IMG/VR virus record: IMGVR_UViG_3300037670_000030
Coordinates: 1-34,435 of that record
Length of the DNA: 34,435 bases
Reading direction: 5' to 3' (one strand)
Source: a virus
The notes beneath the pieces were generated by a model. It saw nothing but the letters and a program-made list of their open reading frames with translations, was not told the DNA's origin and did no database searches. A program made the translations under genes and the position numbers. Numbering within the stretch: position 1 is the stretch's first letter; each line of letters starts with the position of its first letter. Positions 1 through 7,394 of the stretch are shown here, one piece after another.

Positions 1-1179
1 TTAACGGTCTTTCTTTGGTTTCACGGCTGCTTTGACCACGGGAACAGAGTGGTCGTACAGCTGCCGCATGGCCTCGGTCACGTGGCCGCCGGACGCCTTG
101 TCATCGCTGTCGGTGATGCCTCGATGTTTCAGGCCGTGAAGCGCGAAGCGGCTCTCCCTGTCGATGATCCCCTCGGCCATGGCGCGTCGGATCAACCGCT
201 GCCAGGCGCTGTCCAGGGCGGACTTGCTCAGGGGTGTTCCCGACTCTGTGACGATCAGGCGCCGCTGTTCTGGGTTGATCGGCGTGGGGCGGCCATGTGC
301 GTCCATCCGCTCTTGCCTGTACGCCTGCAGCCACCTGACGGCGTCGCGCAGTTCCTTCGTCCACTTCGTGACGTTGTCGCGAGAACCCTTGCGGCGATTG
401 CTCCGGATGCCTTCACGTAGCAGGTTGGCGTCGGTGAGCGTGTCCACCTCGATGCCGCGCAGTCGCACCGCATACGCCAGCACCATGACGGCAGGCAGAT
501 AGGGCGGGCAGCTGCCGGCAGTGTGGGCCTTGAGCGCGGCGCACGCGCGGGCATAGCGCAGCACGGCCTCAAACGAATCATGGTCAGGCATGCGCGCATC
601 GCGCTTCTCGCGGACCTTGCGGATGCCGTCAGCGGGGTTGGCAGCACAATGGCCGTGACGGATGCCCCATGCGAACAGCCGCCGCAGGTAGCTGGCCACG
701 CGATTGGCCGCTGCCGGCGTCGGGGTGATCGCCGGCAGCTTGCCAATGGCTGGTCGACCTGTGGCCATCGTCTCGACAACGCGCTGCAGCACCGGTACCG
801 ACAGATGCTCCACGCGCTGCTGGCCAAGCCTGCGGCCGTCGCGCAGTAGATAGCCGCAGGCTTTCGCGGCGCAGTAGTCGTACCCCTGCTGCGATTTAGC
901 AGAGAGGTCGAGGTACTCGCTCGCCTTCTTGAAGATCTCCGTCAGATGATCGAGCGAGCCGCGCACGCTGCCACCGCCGCGGCCTTCCATGATGGCGTGA
1001 AGGTCCGACAGCCTGGCCTTTCCGTTGGCCACCGTGGTCTTGATCCGACCGACACCCTCGGGATGGGGATCCAGCACATACCAACGCCCATCCTCCCAAT
1101 ACAGGCCGCGCGGCAGCGATCCCTGGTCGATGTGACCAGGGATCTCCGGGTTGAACTTCCTTTTCCTACCGCGTGTCAT
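1..1179 (-). CDS. int: Tyrosine recombinase (phage integrase)
   Basis: Site-specific recombinase expected to integrate and excise the phage. Counting from the ATG at 1179 it has 392 residues. The C-terminal catalytic domain shows Arg241 in RLRGIE, a candidate Lys264, His348 in HGLKHRG, His366 and the nucleophile Tyr375 in LYDHS. The second catalytic Arg of the usual HxxR box is Lys351 here, with Arg353 two residues on. The N-terminal part looks like an arm-binding plus core-binding region. The start overlaps the stop of the upstream excisionase-like gene as TGATG, so translation is probably coupled; a TTG one codon earlier (1182) is possible. The stop codon is the first three bases of the window, so the attachment site should lie just to the left. 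Family call is firm; phage-specific site is unknown. Confidence 0.95.
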   Translation of the reverse strand: MTRGRKRKFNPEIPGHIDQGSLPRGLYWEDGRWYVLDPHPEGVGRIKTTVANGKARLSDLHAIMEGRGGGSVRGSLDHLTEIFKKASEYLDLSAKSQQGYDYCAAKACGYLLRDGRRLGQQRVEHLSVPVLQRVVETMATGRPAIGKLPAITPTPAAANRVASYLRRLFAWGIRHGHCAANPADGIRKVREKRDARMPDHDSFEAVLRYARACAALKAHTAGSCPPYLPAVMVLAYAVRLRGIEVDTLTDANLLREGIRSNRRKGSRDNVTKWTKELRDAVRWLQAYRQERMDAHGRPTPINPEQRRLIVTESGTPLSKSALDSAWQRLIRRAMAEGIIDRESRFALHGLKHRGITDSDDKASGGHVTEAMRQLYDHSVPVVKAAVKPKKDR

Positions 1180-1403
1180 CAAACCAGGTCCAGCAGTGTC
1201 ATTTCGGGGGCCTTTGCCGATGCTGCTGGCAGGCCCAGGGCGACGTTGACCGCATCGGTAGTGGTCCAGATGCGGCCGCGACGGTCGTACTTATACAGAA
1301 TCCCTTGATCCCCCGCCCACCGCTCAACCGTTGCCGGTGTGGGGGGCGGGCCGTCAGGGGCGCAGATCCGTTGTAGATCGGTGAAGTGCAGGATCTGCGC
1401 CAC
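1179..1403 (-). CDS. Putative excisionase-like small DNA-binding protein
   Basis: A 74-residue protein directly upstream of and translationally coupled to the integrase (TGATG overlap). The centre has a short winged-helix look: TVERW, then GILYKYDRRGRIW, then TTDAVNVALGL, comparable in layout to small excisionase or DUF4224-type proteins. I infer recombination directionality or integrase regulation from size and position; no motif is diagnostic. The start is GTG at 1403, preceded by AGGGG inside the end of the next gene upstream, two bases away. An ATG start is not available in this frame at the proper distance. Confidence 0.6.
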   Translation of the reverse strand: MAQILHFTDLQRICAPDGPPPTPATVERWAGDQGILYKYDRRGRIWTTTDAVNVALGLPAASAKAPEMTLLDLV

Positions 1404-1405
1404 AG

Positions 1406-1678
1406 CTATCCCCTCGATCCAGCGAACAGCGGAATCTGCACAACGTTGTTCGGCAGCGCCTCATCCGCAACGACGGCAACGGGATGCAGGCTGTGCTGCT
1501 TGTGCCAACTGGCCCACGCCAGATCGAACGACGGATGCTTCGTCGTTCGGCTGCAACGGCATTCGATGAAGTGGCCACCACGCGCCTCGATCCGCCGACA
1601 GTCGAAGATGTACCTGGCAGGGTGACCATTGGGGCACGCCGGCAGCGGGCGCGGAGGATCCTTCTGCTGCTGAGTCAT
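1406..1678 (-). CDS. Small zinc-ribbon protein, Lar-like
   Basis: A 90-residue protein with CPNGH near residue 15, a Cys in FDCRR, ECRCS near the middle, and a downstream AWASWHKQH segment. This pattern (two cysteine knuckles followed by an A-x-x-x-W-N/H stretch) resembles the restriction alleviation (Lar) family and related phage zinc ribbons. The knuckles are not canonical CxxC, so zinc binding is likely but function is uncertain. The ATG at 1678 overlaps the TGA of the gene upstream (ATGA), placing it inside the early operon. A role against host restriction is an inference from resemblance only. Confidence 0.6.
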   Translation of the reverse strand: MTQQQKDPPRPLPACPNGHPARYIFDCRRIEARGGHFIECRCSRTTKHPSFDLAWASWHKQHSLHPVAVVADEALPNNVVQIPLFAGSRG

Positions 1679-2190
1679 GCGACTCCCTCTCGACAGGTGC
1701 AGGTACTCATCCCCATCTCCCGAGTTGTATGTAACGCCGCCTGGAAGGCTGGGTGGCCCTGAGCCGCACGCACCCCACGCGCCTGGTGCAGCAACATGCC
1801 CAGCGTAACGCCCGGCGTCGAAACGCCGTTGAGGGCGAGATCCAGCTCGGCAACCTGGTGATCGATCTGCGACGCGTCGGTCCAGTAGCCGTCCTTGAGG
1901 GAGGTGAAGGTTGAGCCGTCCGTGGCCAAGAGGGGCCTGAGGCCAAAGTGGCGGGCGCTGCGGATGACCTCGCGCACGAGCTCAACGCCAGCCGCGTCGA
2001 ACGCTTCCTGCGGAAAGGGATGATTACCCAGCAGGGCGACGGACGATTCCGCGCCTTCGCACTGAATCGAGCAGCGGATCTCGTAGCCGTCGTCGTCCGT
2101 GCTGCCATGGCGGACCAGCGCCATGACACCGTCCACGATCAGCACCTTCGCCCAGCGTCGGGGCTTCGTGTGGGAAGCAGAGTTACCCAT
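1675..2190 (-). CDS. Hypothetical early phage protein
   Basis: A 171-residue soluble protein with no family I recognise. It has an N-terminal basic start (SHTKPRRWAKVLIVDGVMALV), an acidic middle and a Cys-containing tail (STCTCREG). No signal peptide or membrane helix is visible. The start ATG at 2190 has a very strong ribosome site, GGGAGGTGG, and lies within the last codons of the small gene at 2183-2359. That start region is one copy of a 19-base cassette repeated at 2659-2677. The stop overlaps the next start as ATGA, so expression is coupled on both sides. Confidence 0.75.
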   Translation of the reverse strand: MGNSASHTKPRRWAKVLIVDGVMALVRHGSTDDDGYEIRCSIQCEGAESSVALLGNHPFPQEAFDAAGVELVREVIRSARHFGLRPLLATDGSTFTSLKDGYWTDASQIDHQVAELDLALNGVSTPGVTLGMLLHQARGVRAAQGHPAFQAALHTTREMGMSTCTCREGVA

Positions 2191-2359
2191 GGGCCACCTC
2201 CCGGCGCACGGCCATGGGGCTGCGACGGCGGATCAGCTGCGGGATCTGTCCCACGGCCATTCCGCTGTGGCGCTGGCGGGCCGGGCGGGAGATCCACAGT
2301 TTGTGTAGGGCCGCGCCGCCGGCGGCGGGTGCAAAGCAGAGAAGGATCAGCTCAAGCAT
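2183..2359 (-). CDS. Small 58-residue protein with hydrophobic start
   Basis: A short gene that fills the gap between 2190 and 2352. It reads 58 codons from ATG 2359, preceded by GGGGGTGG, to TAA 2183. The protein starts MLELILLCFAPAAGGAAL, a short hydrophobic stretch, and continues as a strongly basic tail (RRRSPMAVRRE). It ends in EVAHG, the same last five residues as the gene ending at 2659. In both cases these codons are the ribosome site of the next gene. Overlaps of 8 bases at each end argue that it is translated. Function unknown; it could be a small membrane-associated peptide. Confidence 0.6.
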   Translation of the reverse strand: MLELILLCFAPAAGGAALHKLWISRPARQRHSGMAVGQIPQLIRRRSPMAVRREVAHG

Positions 2360-2666
2360 TGTCCACCCCCTGCCGGCGAGCGCCGGCCAGCGCCAAGCCC
2401 TGTTTGATGCTCATCAGGTTGGTCCCGAGGAGATCCGCAGCCCGCTTCGCGTAGTCGTAGGAGTTGGCCAGGTAGAGATAGCCGTGACGCTGCAGCCGGT
2501 CGCCCGACAGCTGGACGTCGTCCAGATCCCTGACGTGCTGCAGACCCAACTTCGCAGCGATGGCATGGCCGTTCCGCGTCTTGCCACTGGCCATGGGACC
2601 GTAGAGGACACGGGAAACCGCCCGTGCGCCCCGCTGCTGGCCGCGAACGATGTTGGGCTTACCCAT
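2352..2666 (-). CDS. Small P-loop NTPase-like protein
   Basis: A 104-residue protein with a clean Walker A motif, GPMASGKT, at about residues 24-31, followed by DLDDVQL, where a Walker B-like acidic pair would fall. That is too short for a full AAA or helicase fold, so it may be a minimal nucleotide-binding protein, a kinase-like fragment or a loader. The start chosen is ATG 2666 (MGKPNIV), which has AGGAGGTGG 5 bases upstream and overlaps the preceding stop by 8 bases. Longer in-frame extensions upstream are low-complexity and antisense-like. It lies downstream of the primase, so a replication role is possible but unproven. Confidence 0.7.
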   Translation of the reverse strand: MGKPNIVRGQQRGARAVSRVLYGPMASGKTRNGHAIAAKLGLQHVRDLDDVQLSGDRLQRHGYLYLANSYDYAKRAADLLGTNLMSIKQGLALAGARRQGVDNA

Positions 2667-3084
2667 GGGCCACCTCCTGGGCGGCAGCGACCACAGCGCT
2701 ATGGCTCGCCTTTGCGCTCGGCAGCATGTTGGCCACCTCGAACGGGAAAGGCAGGCGGTCAGCCAGGGCGGCCAGTTCGGCGGAGATCCAGTCGCCATCG
2801 ATGGCAAAGGCCTCGCTGCCCCCGGTCAGAACCCAGCCGGCCGCGCTGCCCCGGCGCCGCTCGAACACCCGTTGGGCGGTTTTGTGGCCACCCATATCCA
2901 ACTGGGCGGTGACGATCACCTGGTTGCGGGAGATGTGCATCGTCAGGGTCGCGCTGCAGCCCTTGGCGGGGGTGGCGGCAAATCCACACAGTCCGTCACC
3001 CGTGATAGCCTTCGCCCCTGGTCCGGTGCCGGAAGCCTCCGTATTTGCCCTGGTGTGGTCGGTCTTGCTGATCATGTCGTGCAT
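2659..3084 (-). CDS. Hypothetical early phage protein
   Basis: A 141-residue protein of unknown family. A beta-rich central part (CSATLTMHISRNQVIVTAQL, then GWVLTGGSEAFAIDGDWI) follows a polar N-terminus and precedes a helical Ala-rich tail ending in EVAHG. No membrane segment. The start MHDMISK has the site AGGAGAGAACC directly before the ATG. This belongs to an 18-base start cassette found twice more at 6394-6411 and 6492-6509. Its last codons form the ribosome site for the P-loop gene. A nucleic-acid-related role is only a guess from the operon. Confidence 0.75.
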   Translation of the reverse strand: MHDMISKTDHTRANTEASGTGPGAKAITGDGLCGFAATPAKGCSATLTMHISRNQVIVTAQLDMGGHKTAQRVFERRRGSAAGWVLTGGSEAFAIDGDWISAELAALADRLPFPFEVANMLPSAKASHSAVVAAAQEVAHG

Positions 3085-3160
3085 GGTTCTCTCCTGAACT
3101 TCGTTGGTGGATGGCCTTGGGGTTAGAGGTGGTGCTCTGCCCGCCGGGCCGCTTTTGCGC

Positions 3161-3643
3161 TTACTTCTGGAACACCCAGCATCGAACCGCGATGCCCTTT
3201 CCTCCTTTCTCGCGTACGCGACTGTTCACTGTGTAATTCGGTGCAATGAGTCGAGGGCAGCGCGCCAGCGCCCGGGTCAGTGATGCCCCCGGCGGCAATG
3301 GCCGGCCCAGCTTCTGGGCGACGTCCCTGACCTCGGGCAGACTCACTGCCAGGCGATCAGCCGTATGCGAGTGGTCGTGCAGCATCCCGGTTGCGATGGC
3401 TTCCTCGACCACGATCCAGAACGACGCAACGGTGGCACTGGCCATGCCGGACTTGTCCGGGGGCAGCACAGGAACCGGCAGGCCGAGCGCGTTGGACAGA
3501 AGCGCCGCCTGGTCAAACAACGCATCCCGCTCTTCCTGGGTGCGAGCCGCATACAGGGCCACGACCGCGTTGAGGCGAACGGCGTGCAGCCGAGCCACAT
3601 CAGGCTCGATGGCGAAGACGATGGGGGTATTGGTAGTGGACAT
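3161..3643 (-). CDS. Hypothetical protein sharing the primase C-terminal domain
   Basis: A 160-residue protein. Its last 60 or so residues (from about LPEVRDVAQ) match the end of the neighbouring primase: both contain PN-x-TVNS, a spacer, then AVRCWVFQK at the extreme C-terminus. The N-terminal 95 residues are helical and unrelated. The start chosen is ATG 3643, because GGAG stands 5 bases upstream. An in-frame ATG at 3661 overlaps the primase stop (ATGA) and would add six residues. The shared tail suggests that this protein and the primase dock on the same partner or on one another, or that it arose by duplication. Molecular function unknown. Confidence 0.7.
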   Translation of the reverse strand: MSTTNTPIVFAIEPDVARLHAVRLNAVVALYAARTQEERDALFDQAALLSNALGLPVPVLPPDKSGMASATVASFWIVVEEAIATGMLHDHSHTADRLAVSLPEVRDVAQKLGRPLPPGASLTRALARCPRLIAPNYTVNSRVREKGGKGIAVRCWVFQK

Positions 3644-3657
3644 CCGATCTCCGTTGG

Positions 3658-6351
3658 TCATTTCTGGAACACCCAGCACCGAACGGCTACGCCCGCTCCG
3701 GCCGTGTTGGTCTTGATGCAGCTGTTGACCGTGAGATTCGGGTCCACCAGCTTGTAGCGCCGCGAATCACGCAGATACGTGCGCAGCAACTTGAGGTCTG
3801 GCACGGGCTGGCTGTGGTATGCCGCTTTGGCCAGGAAGTCGTTGAGGTTGATAGCGATGTGCTGCGGATTCCGAGAGTGGTTGAGGACCGGGCGTTCCCC
3901 GTTGCCGGTGCTTTCCAGGTACTCGTAGGTTTCCCAGAACTCGTTGACCAGGGGATGGTCCGCACTGATCGCCGACTGGCGCTCCAACGCCATATCCACC
4001 AGCTTCTGCCGGGTTTCCTCGACCATCGCCTTGGGGATGTCCACCACCAGGCGCAGGCCGTCGAGCAGCGCCAGCATCTGGGAGTGGTTCTTGATCAGGC
4101 GCTCCATGCGCAGATCCTTGTTCTCACGCAGCTTGGCCTCGTAGAAGCGCACGCGCTCGCCGAACTTTTCCAGCACCTGGGCTTCGGCGCGCACGGCCTT
4201 GATGAGGAAGTAGCTCAGGTCCTCGACCTGCAGCGCGTTGAGGTTGTCGGCCGCTTGGCGGCTCTCTGTGGTGGCGTTGGGCTTGCGGAAGTGCAGCTTG
4301 ACGATACGGGTCATGATCGCCTCGCTGGCATCGACGGCCGCGTTCTGGCTGATGACGATCGTTCCCCGGAAAGGCGGCTCGTATGTCTCGTTGCCGCCGT
4401 TGCGCACACCACGGGTGGCCAGCGTGCCGCCGCCGTAGTAGTCCTTCAATTCGTCCCATTCAAACGACCTGGAATGCGCCTTGTCGGGGGTGTCGCGGTC
4501 GGCCTCCAGCAGCACCACCGGCATGCCCGAGGTCTGGCCCATGGCGCGGGCGCGGCCGGCCTTAGACGACTTGGCCGGGTCAAAGCCCTCGTAATCGCTG
4601 CGGGCCAGCAGCTTCCACAGGAAGGTCAGCAGGGTGGTCTTGCCTGCACCGGCCTCACCGGTGGCCTCCAAGAACGGGAAGGACTTGTGCGTGCTGCGGA
4701 TCTGGTTGGCGAATAGCGAGCCGAACCAGAACACCAGCGCGACCATGCCGTTGGTGCCAAAGCAGGTCCACAGCCACTGCAGCCATTCCGTGCGGTAGCT
4801 TTCATGGTCGCGCTGAATGTCCATGCGGATGGAGCGCTGGGTGGTCTTGATGCGCAGCTTCTTGAAGTCGAAGTAGTCCTCGGCGTTGGCCTGGGCAATC
4901 TCGCCGTGGCGCACGGCCAGGTCGCCGAAGATGTAGGCCTGGTGATCGGGCGTGTAGCCCACGAAATCGACCGTGTGGACCTCTTTGATGTTGTCCAGCT
5001 GGATCTTCATGATCTGCAGCAGCTGGCCGGCGGTGCCATCGAAGATGGCGCCACGCGCAATGTGGCCGAGGCGGTCGCGGAATGACGGAGCGTTGAGCGC
5101 CTGCGACGACGTGAACGTGCCGGTGGCTGCTGCGCCGTCGTGAGGGAACTCCACGCGGAAGTAGTACCAGGCGTCGTCGGTGACTTCGTTGCGCTGGTAG
5201 TACAGCGCCTTGGGAAAGCAGTTGGCGATCTCGCGGACGTTGCAGCAGCCGCGACGGATCTTCTCCACCGTTTCTTCGTCCAGGTCTTCTTCGACGTCTT
5301 CCTTGCGGGTGCCCTGCTCGCGGCACAGCTTGTCGAACCGCGCCGGGTCGAACTCAAACCAGTACAGCCGGTTGCGGTGGTCCAGATGGAACTGCGTGCG
5401 CTTCTCGCGCTCGTAGATGATCAGGCCCTTTTCCATGGCGGTCTTGGCCAGTAGCAGCGCGCCATTGTGTAGTGCCAGGTCAATGTCCGCCTGCCAGACG
5501 TCATCGCCTTCCTCTGCCGCTTGGGCGCGCAGGTGCAGGTCATTCCAGTCGGTCTTCTTGTCGCCTGGCTGCTCAATCTGCGCCGCTTTGCAGATGAAGC
5601 CCAGCTTCTCGGCGCGGCGCACATGCTTGACGGTGTAGGCGCGAGCGCTCGGTTCGTTGTCCAGGCCCCACACCAGGGTGGGCAGGTCGTTGGTCCGAGC
5701 GTCGCGCAGTTCCTTGAGCGACAGCTCAGGGTAGGCATTGCTGGACATAGCCGCGACGGCGCAGACACCGCGCTGCAGCAGCGCGATGGCGTCGAAGATG
5801 CCCTCCACAATCCACACCTGGCGCGCGGTACGCAGCAGATCCTTCGCGCCCGCGCTCCACCACACCCCGGCATAGCTCTCGCCGGGGGCAAAGCGCGCCT
5901 TCATCTTGCCGAAGCGGTGTGGGCGATCAATCAGCCGCTCCCACCAGCCGCCTTTGACCAGGGGGAATCGGACAGTGGCGGTGCCTTCGCGCTTGACCCG
6001 GTCGTAGTAGCTCTCCTGCGTGTACAGGCCTTTCAGCGGCTTGGTGTTGAAGCCGCGGCCGGTGGCAAGATAGGCATCGGCGGCTGCGTTCGGCGCTTCT
6101 GTCGTCTGCGGGTTGGCCTTGGAATAGTCATCGAACAGGTCGTCGTACAGGTCGCGCACGCGCACTTCCTGTCCACACTTGGCCTGCCGGCCGCAGCGCA
6201 GCACCCAAGGCGTTTGGTAGCTGGTGTACAGCTCCTTCTTGCCGCAATGCGGGCACTTGCCGCCGCGCATGTAGGGCGTGCCATTGCGGTGTTTGAGGCC
6301 GTAGTCGCGCTCGATGCGCGACAGAACCTGCTGGCGGATCTCTTCCTGCAT
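3658..6351 (-). CDS. Primase/helicase replication protein (P4 alpha-like)
   Basis: An 897-residue multidomain replication protein. The N-terminal zinc ribbon has Cys33, Cys36, Cys53 and Cys59. A TOPRIM-like region follows, with Glu183 in VWIVEGIFDAIA and Asp231 in WGLDNEPSA. The central helicase part carries Walker A EAGAGKTT near residue 565 and a Walker B-like VVLLEADRD near 617. The C-terminus is a 60-residue domain ending AVRCWVFQK that recurs in the next gene. This architecture fits primase-helicases that start phage or plasmid replication at an origin, as P4 alpha does, rather than the rolling-circle A protein of P2. The ATG at 6351 overlaps the stop of a 13-codon leader peptide by context only and has a poor ribosome site, so translation may depend on that leader. 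Confidence 0.92.
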   Translation of the reverse strand: MQEEIRQQVLSRIERDYGLKHRNGTPYMRGGKCPHCGKKELYTSYQTPWVLRCGRQAKCGQEVRVRDLYDDLFDDYSKANPQTTEAPNAAADAYLATGRGFNTKPLKGLYTQESYYDRVKREGTATVRFPLVKGGWWERLIDRPHRFGKMKARFAPGESYAGVWWSAGAKDLLRTARQVWIVEGIFDAIALLQRGVCAVAAMSSNAYPELSLKELRDARTNDLPTLVWGLDNEPSARAYTVKHVRRAEKLGFICKAAQIEQPGDKKTDWNDLHLRAQAAEEGDDVWQADIDLALHNGALLLAKTAMEKGLIIYEREKRTQFHLDHRNRLYWFEFDPARFDKLCREQGTRKEDVEEDLDEETVEKIRRGCCNVREIANCFPKALYYQRNEVTDDAWYYFRVEFPHDGAAATGTFTSSQALNAPSFRDRLGHIARGAIFDGTAGQLLQIMKIQLDNIKEVHTVDFVGYTPDHQAYIFGDLAVRHGEIAQANAEDYFDFKKLRIKTTQRSIRMDIQRDHESYRTEWLQWLWTCFGTNGMVALVFWFGSLFANQIRSTHKSFPFLEATGEAGAGKTTLLTFLWKLLARSDYEGFDPAKSSKAGRARAMGQTSGMPVVLLEADRDTPDKAHSRSFEWDELKDYYGGGTLATRGVRNGGNETYEPPFRGTIVISQNAAVDASEAIMTRIVKLHFRKPNATTESRQAADNLNALQVEDLSYFLIKAVRAEAQVLEKFGERVRFYEAKLRENKDLRMERLIKNHSQMLALLDGLRLVVDIPKAMVEETRQKLVDMALERQSAISADHPLVNEFWETYEYLESTGNGERPVLNHSRNPQHIAINLNDFLAKAAYHSQPVPDLKLLRTYLRDSRRYKLVDPNLTVNSCIKTNTAGAGVAVRCWVFQK

Positions 6352-6357
6352 GCCGGA

Positions 6358-6399
6358 TCAGCCCTGTCGAGCCGCAGCAGCGGCGTGGTGGTGGTGCAT
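6358..6399 (-). CDS. Leader peptide before the primase
   Basis: A 13-codon frame reading MHHHH followed by an Ala run and RQG, with TGA at 6358, six bases ahead of the primase ATG. It has a much better ribosome site (AGGAGAGAACC) than the primase itself. The whole start cassette is duplicated 98 bases upstream. I infer a translational coupling or His-codon-dependent leader; expression is not proven by sequence. Confidence 0.4.
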   Translation of the reverse strand: MHHHHAAAAARQG

Positions 6400-6446
6400 G
6401 GTTCTCTCCTGGCATCCCCGGCGGCGGTGGTGCGCCGCTGGGGATG
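6394..6446 (-). repeat. Hairpin plus start cassette, copy A
   Basis: The first of two tandem units. An inverted repeat (arms 6413-6426 and 6433-6446, one mismatch in the RNA) is followed on the minus strand by AGGAGAGAACC and ATGCACCAC. The 18 bases at 6394-6411 are identical to 6492-6509 and to 3079-3096. Confidence 0.75.
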
Positions 6447-6461
6447 TGTGGTGCGGTCGGT

Positions 6462-6497
6462 CTAGAAGAAGCGGGTCGGCGGTGCGAGGTGGTGCAT
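6462..6497 (-). CDS. Upstream leader peptide
   Basis: An 11-codon frame reading MHHLAPPTRFF with TAG at 6462. It has the same ribosome site and the same first three codons as the leader at 6358-6399. It follows the hairpin at 6517-6540 and precedes the hairpin of copy A. Likely a duplicated leader; function inferred only. Confidence 0.35.
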   Translation of the reverse strand: MHHLAPPTRFF

Positions 6498-6546
6498 GGT
6501 TCTCTCCTGCCAGCCCACGGCAGCGGTGGTGCGCTGCCGTAGGCCG
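6492..6546 (-). repeat. Hairpin plus start cassette, copy B
   Basis: Second unit. The stem CACGGCAGCG/CGCTGCCGT is at about 6517-6525 and 6532-6540, with three more pairs beyond one mismatch. It lies immediately after the gene ending at 6553 and before the 11-codon leader. The stem arms differ from copy A in several places while pairing is kept, which suggests selection for structure. Confidence 0.7.
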
Positions 6547-6552
6547 TGTGTC

Positions 6553-6834
6553 TTACTCGTCTGCTGGCTTGGACCGGGAGAGGATCCCGCGCAGGTCGTC
6601 GGAGATGTACTCGGCAACGGCGGACGTGTGGTCAGCCGTGATGCCCAACACCTTGGCCGCCTCTGCCGGCAATGCCGCGATCAACTCCACCGCGTAGGCG
6701 ATGCGCCACAGTCGGTCGTAGTCTTCTCCGCTGACGACCTGGCTGTACTTGCTCCTGGCGTTCAAGCCCTTGGGTAGCGGCGTACCGGAGTTACTGGCAG
6801 GAGGGGGCAGTGAGCCGGGATTGTTCTTGTCCAT
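6553..6834 (-). CDS. Hypothetical early phage protein
   Basis: A 93-residue protein, unknown family. A Pro/Ser-rich N-terminus (PGSLPPPASNSGTPLPKGLNARSKYSQVVSG) precedes a helical half (YDRLWRIAYAVELIAALPAEAAKVLGI). The start MDKNNPG at 6834 overlaps the upstream stop as TGATG. A longer reading from 6876 would run back into the preceding gene and is rejected. It is the last gene before the two leader cassettes and the primase. Confidence 0.7.
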   Translation of the reverse strand: MDKNNPGSLPPPASNSGTPLPKGLNARSKYSQVVSGEDYDRLWRIAYAVELIAALPAEAAKVLGITADHTSAVAEYISDDLRGILSRSKPADE

Positions 6835-7124
6835 CAGTTCGCTCCGTTCGGAGTGCTGCCGCCGTTGCGGAGCCACGTGAGGAATCGCTGCGCTTCACCG
6901 TCAGCCAGCAGGTACACCATCGAGCCGCACTGCAGGCTGTAGATCGCCGCAGAACGGATGGTGTCGCTGGTTTGCGCCGAAACGGTCAGCGGCGCACCGC
7001 TGGCGAGGTGTACCAAGGCGAGATACAGCATGTCCCTCTGGTCGAACGAGCAGCGCAGGACGATGCCGGGCACCGACGTATCCAGCTCGATTACCGGGCG
7101 AAGGGAGGGAGTAACGGCGTCCAT
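6834..7124 (-). CDS. Hypothetical early phage protein
   Basis: A 96-residue protein with a compact alpha/beta look: IVLRCSFDQRDMLYLALVHLASGAPLTV, then a C-terminal ADGEAQRFLTWL helix. No membrane helix or known motif. Both ends overlap neighbours as TGATG, so it forms a tightly coupled trio with the genes on each side. Function unknown; early-operon location suggests an accessory replication or host-takeover role. Confidence 0.7.
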   Translation of the reverse strand: MDAVTPSLRPVIELDTSVPGIVLRCSFDQRDMLYLALVHLASGAPLTVSAQTSDTIRSAAIYSLQCGSMVYLLADGEAQRFLTWLRNGGSTPNGAN

Positions 7125-7363
7125 CAGTGCGCCCCCTGCTGGCCATCAGCGTCGCCGCTGCGTGCCCTCTGCTGGGCGGTGTAGGCCGCCAGGACGTCAT
7201 CGAGGGTGATGGACAGCGCAGGCTTGCCGGTGGCTTCCAAGCGCACGATCAGCGCCTGGTAGTCGGCATGGGGCCATTCAAGGGTGTCGGCGATGAAGCC
7301 GAAAACGAGCGACATCTGACGCGCGGTGCTGGTGCCGGGCGTGGAAGGGGCGTCATGCGCCAT
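7124..7363 (-). CDS. Hypothetical small early protein
   Basis: A 79-residue protein, start MAHDAPSTPGT at ATG 7363, with AGGAGA seven bases upstream. A helical core (MSLVFGFIADTLEWPHADYQALIVRLEATG) is followed by SITLDDVLAAYTAQQRA. The frame stays open upstream for another 108 codons through the structured leader to 7687. The ribosome site and the structured nature of that stretch favour the short form. It is the first gene after the leader, the position occupied in P4 by genes under immunity-RNA control. Function unknown. Confidence 0.65.
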   Translation of the reverse strand: MAHDAPSTPGTSTARQMSLVFGFIADTLEWPHADYQALIVRLEATGKPALSITLDDVLAAYTAQQRARSGDADGQQGAH

Positions 7364-7394
7364 GGAGACGTCTCCTGACTTGAGAATGAAATCT

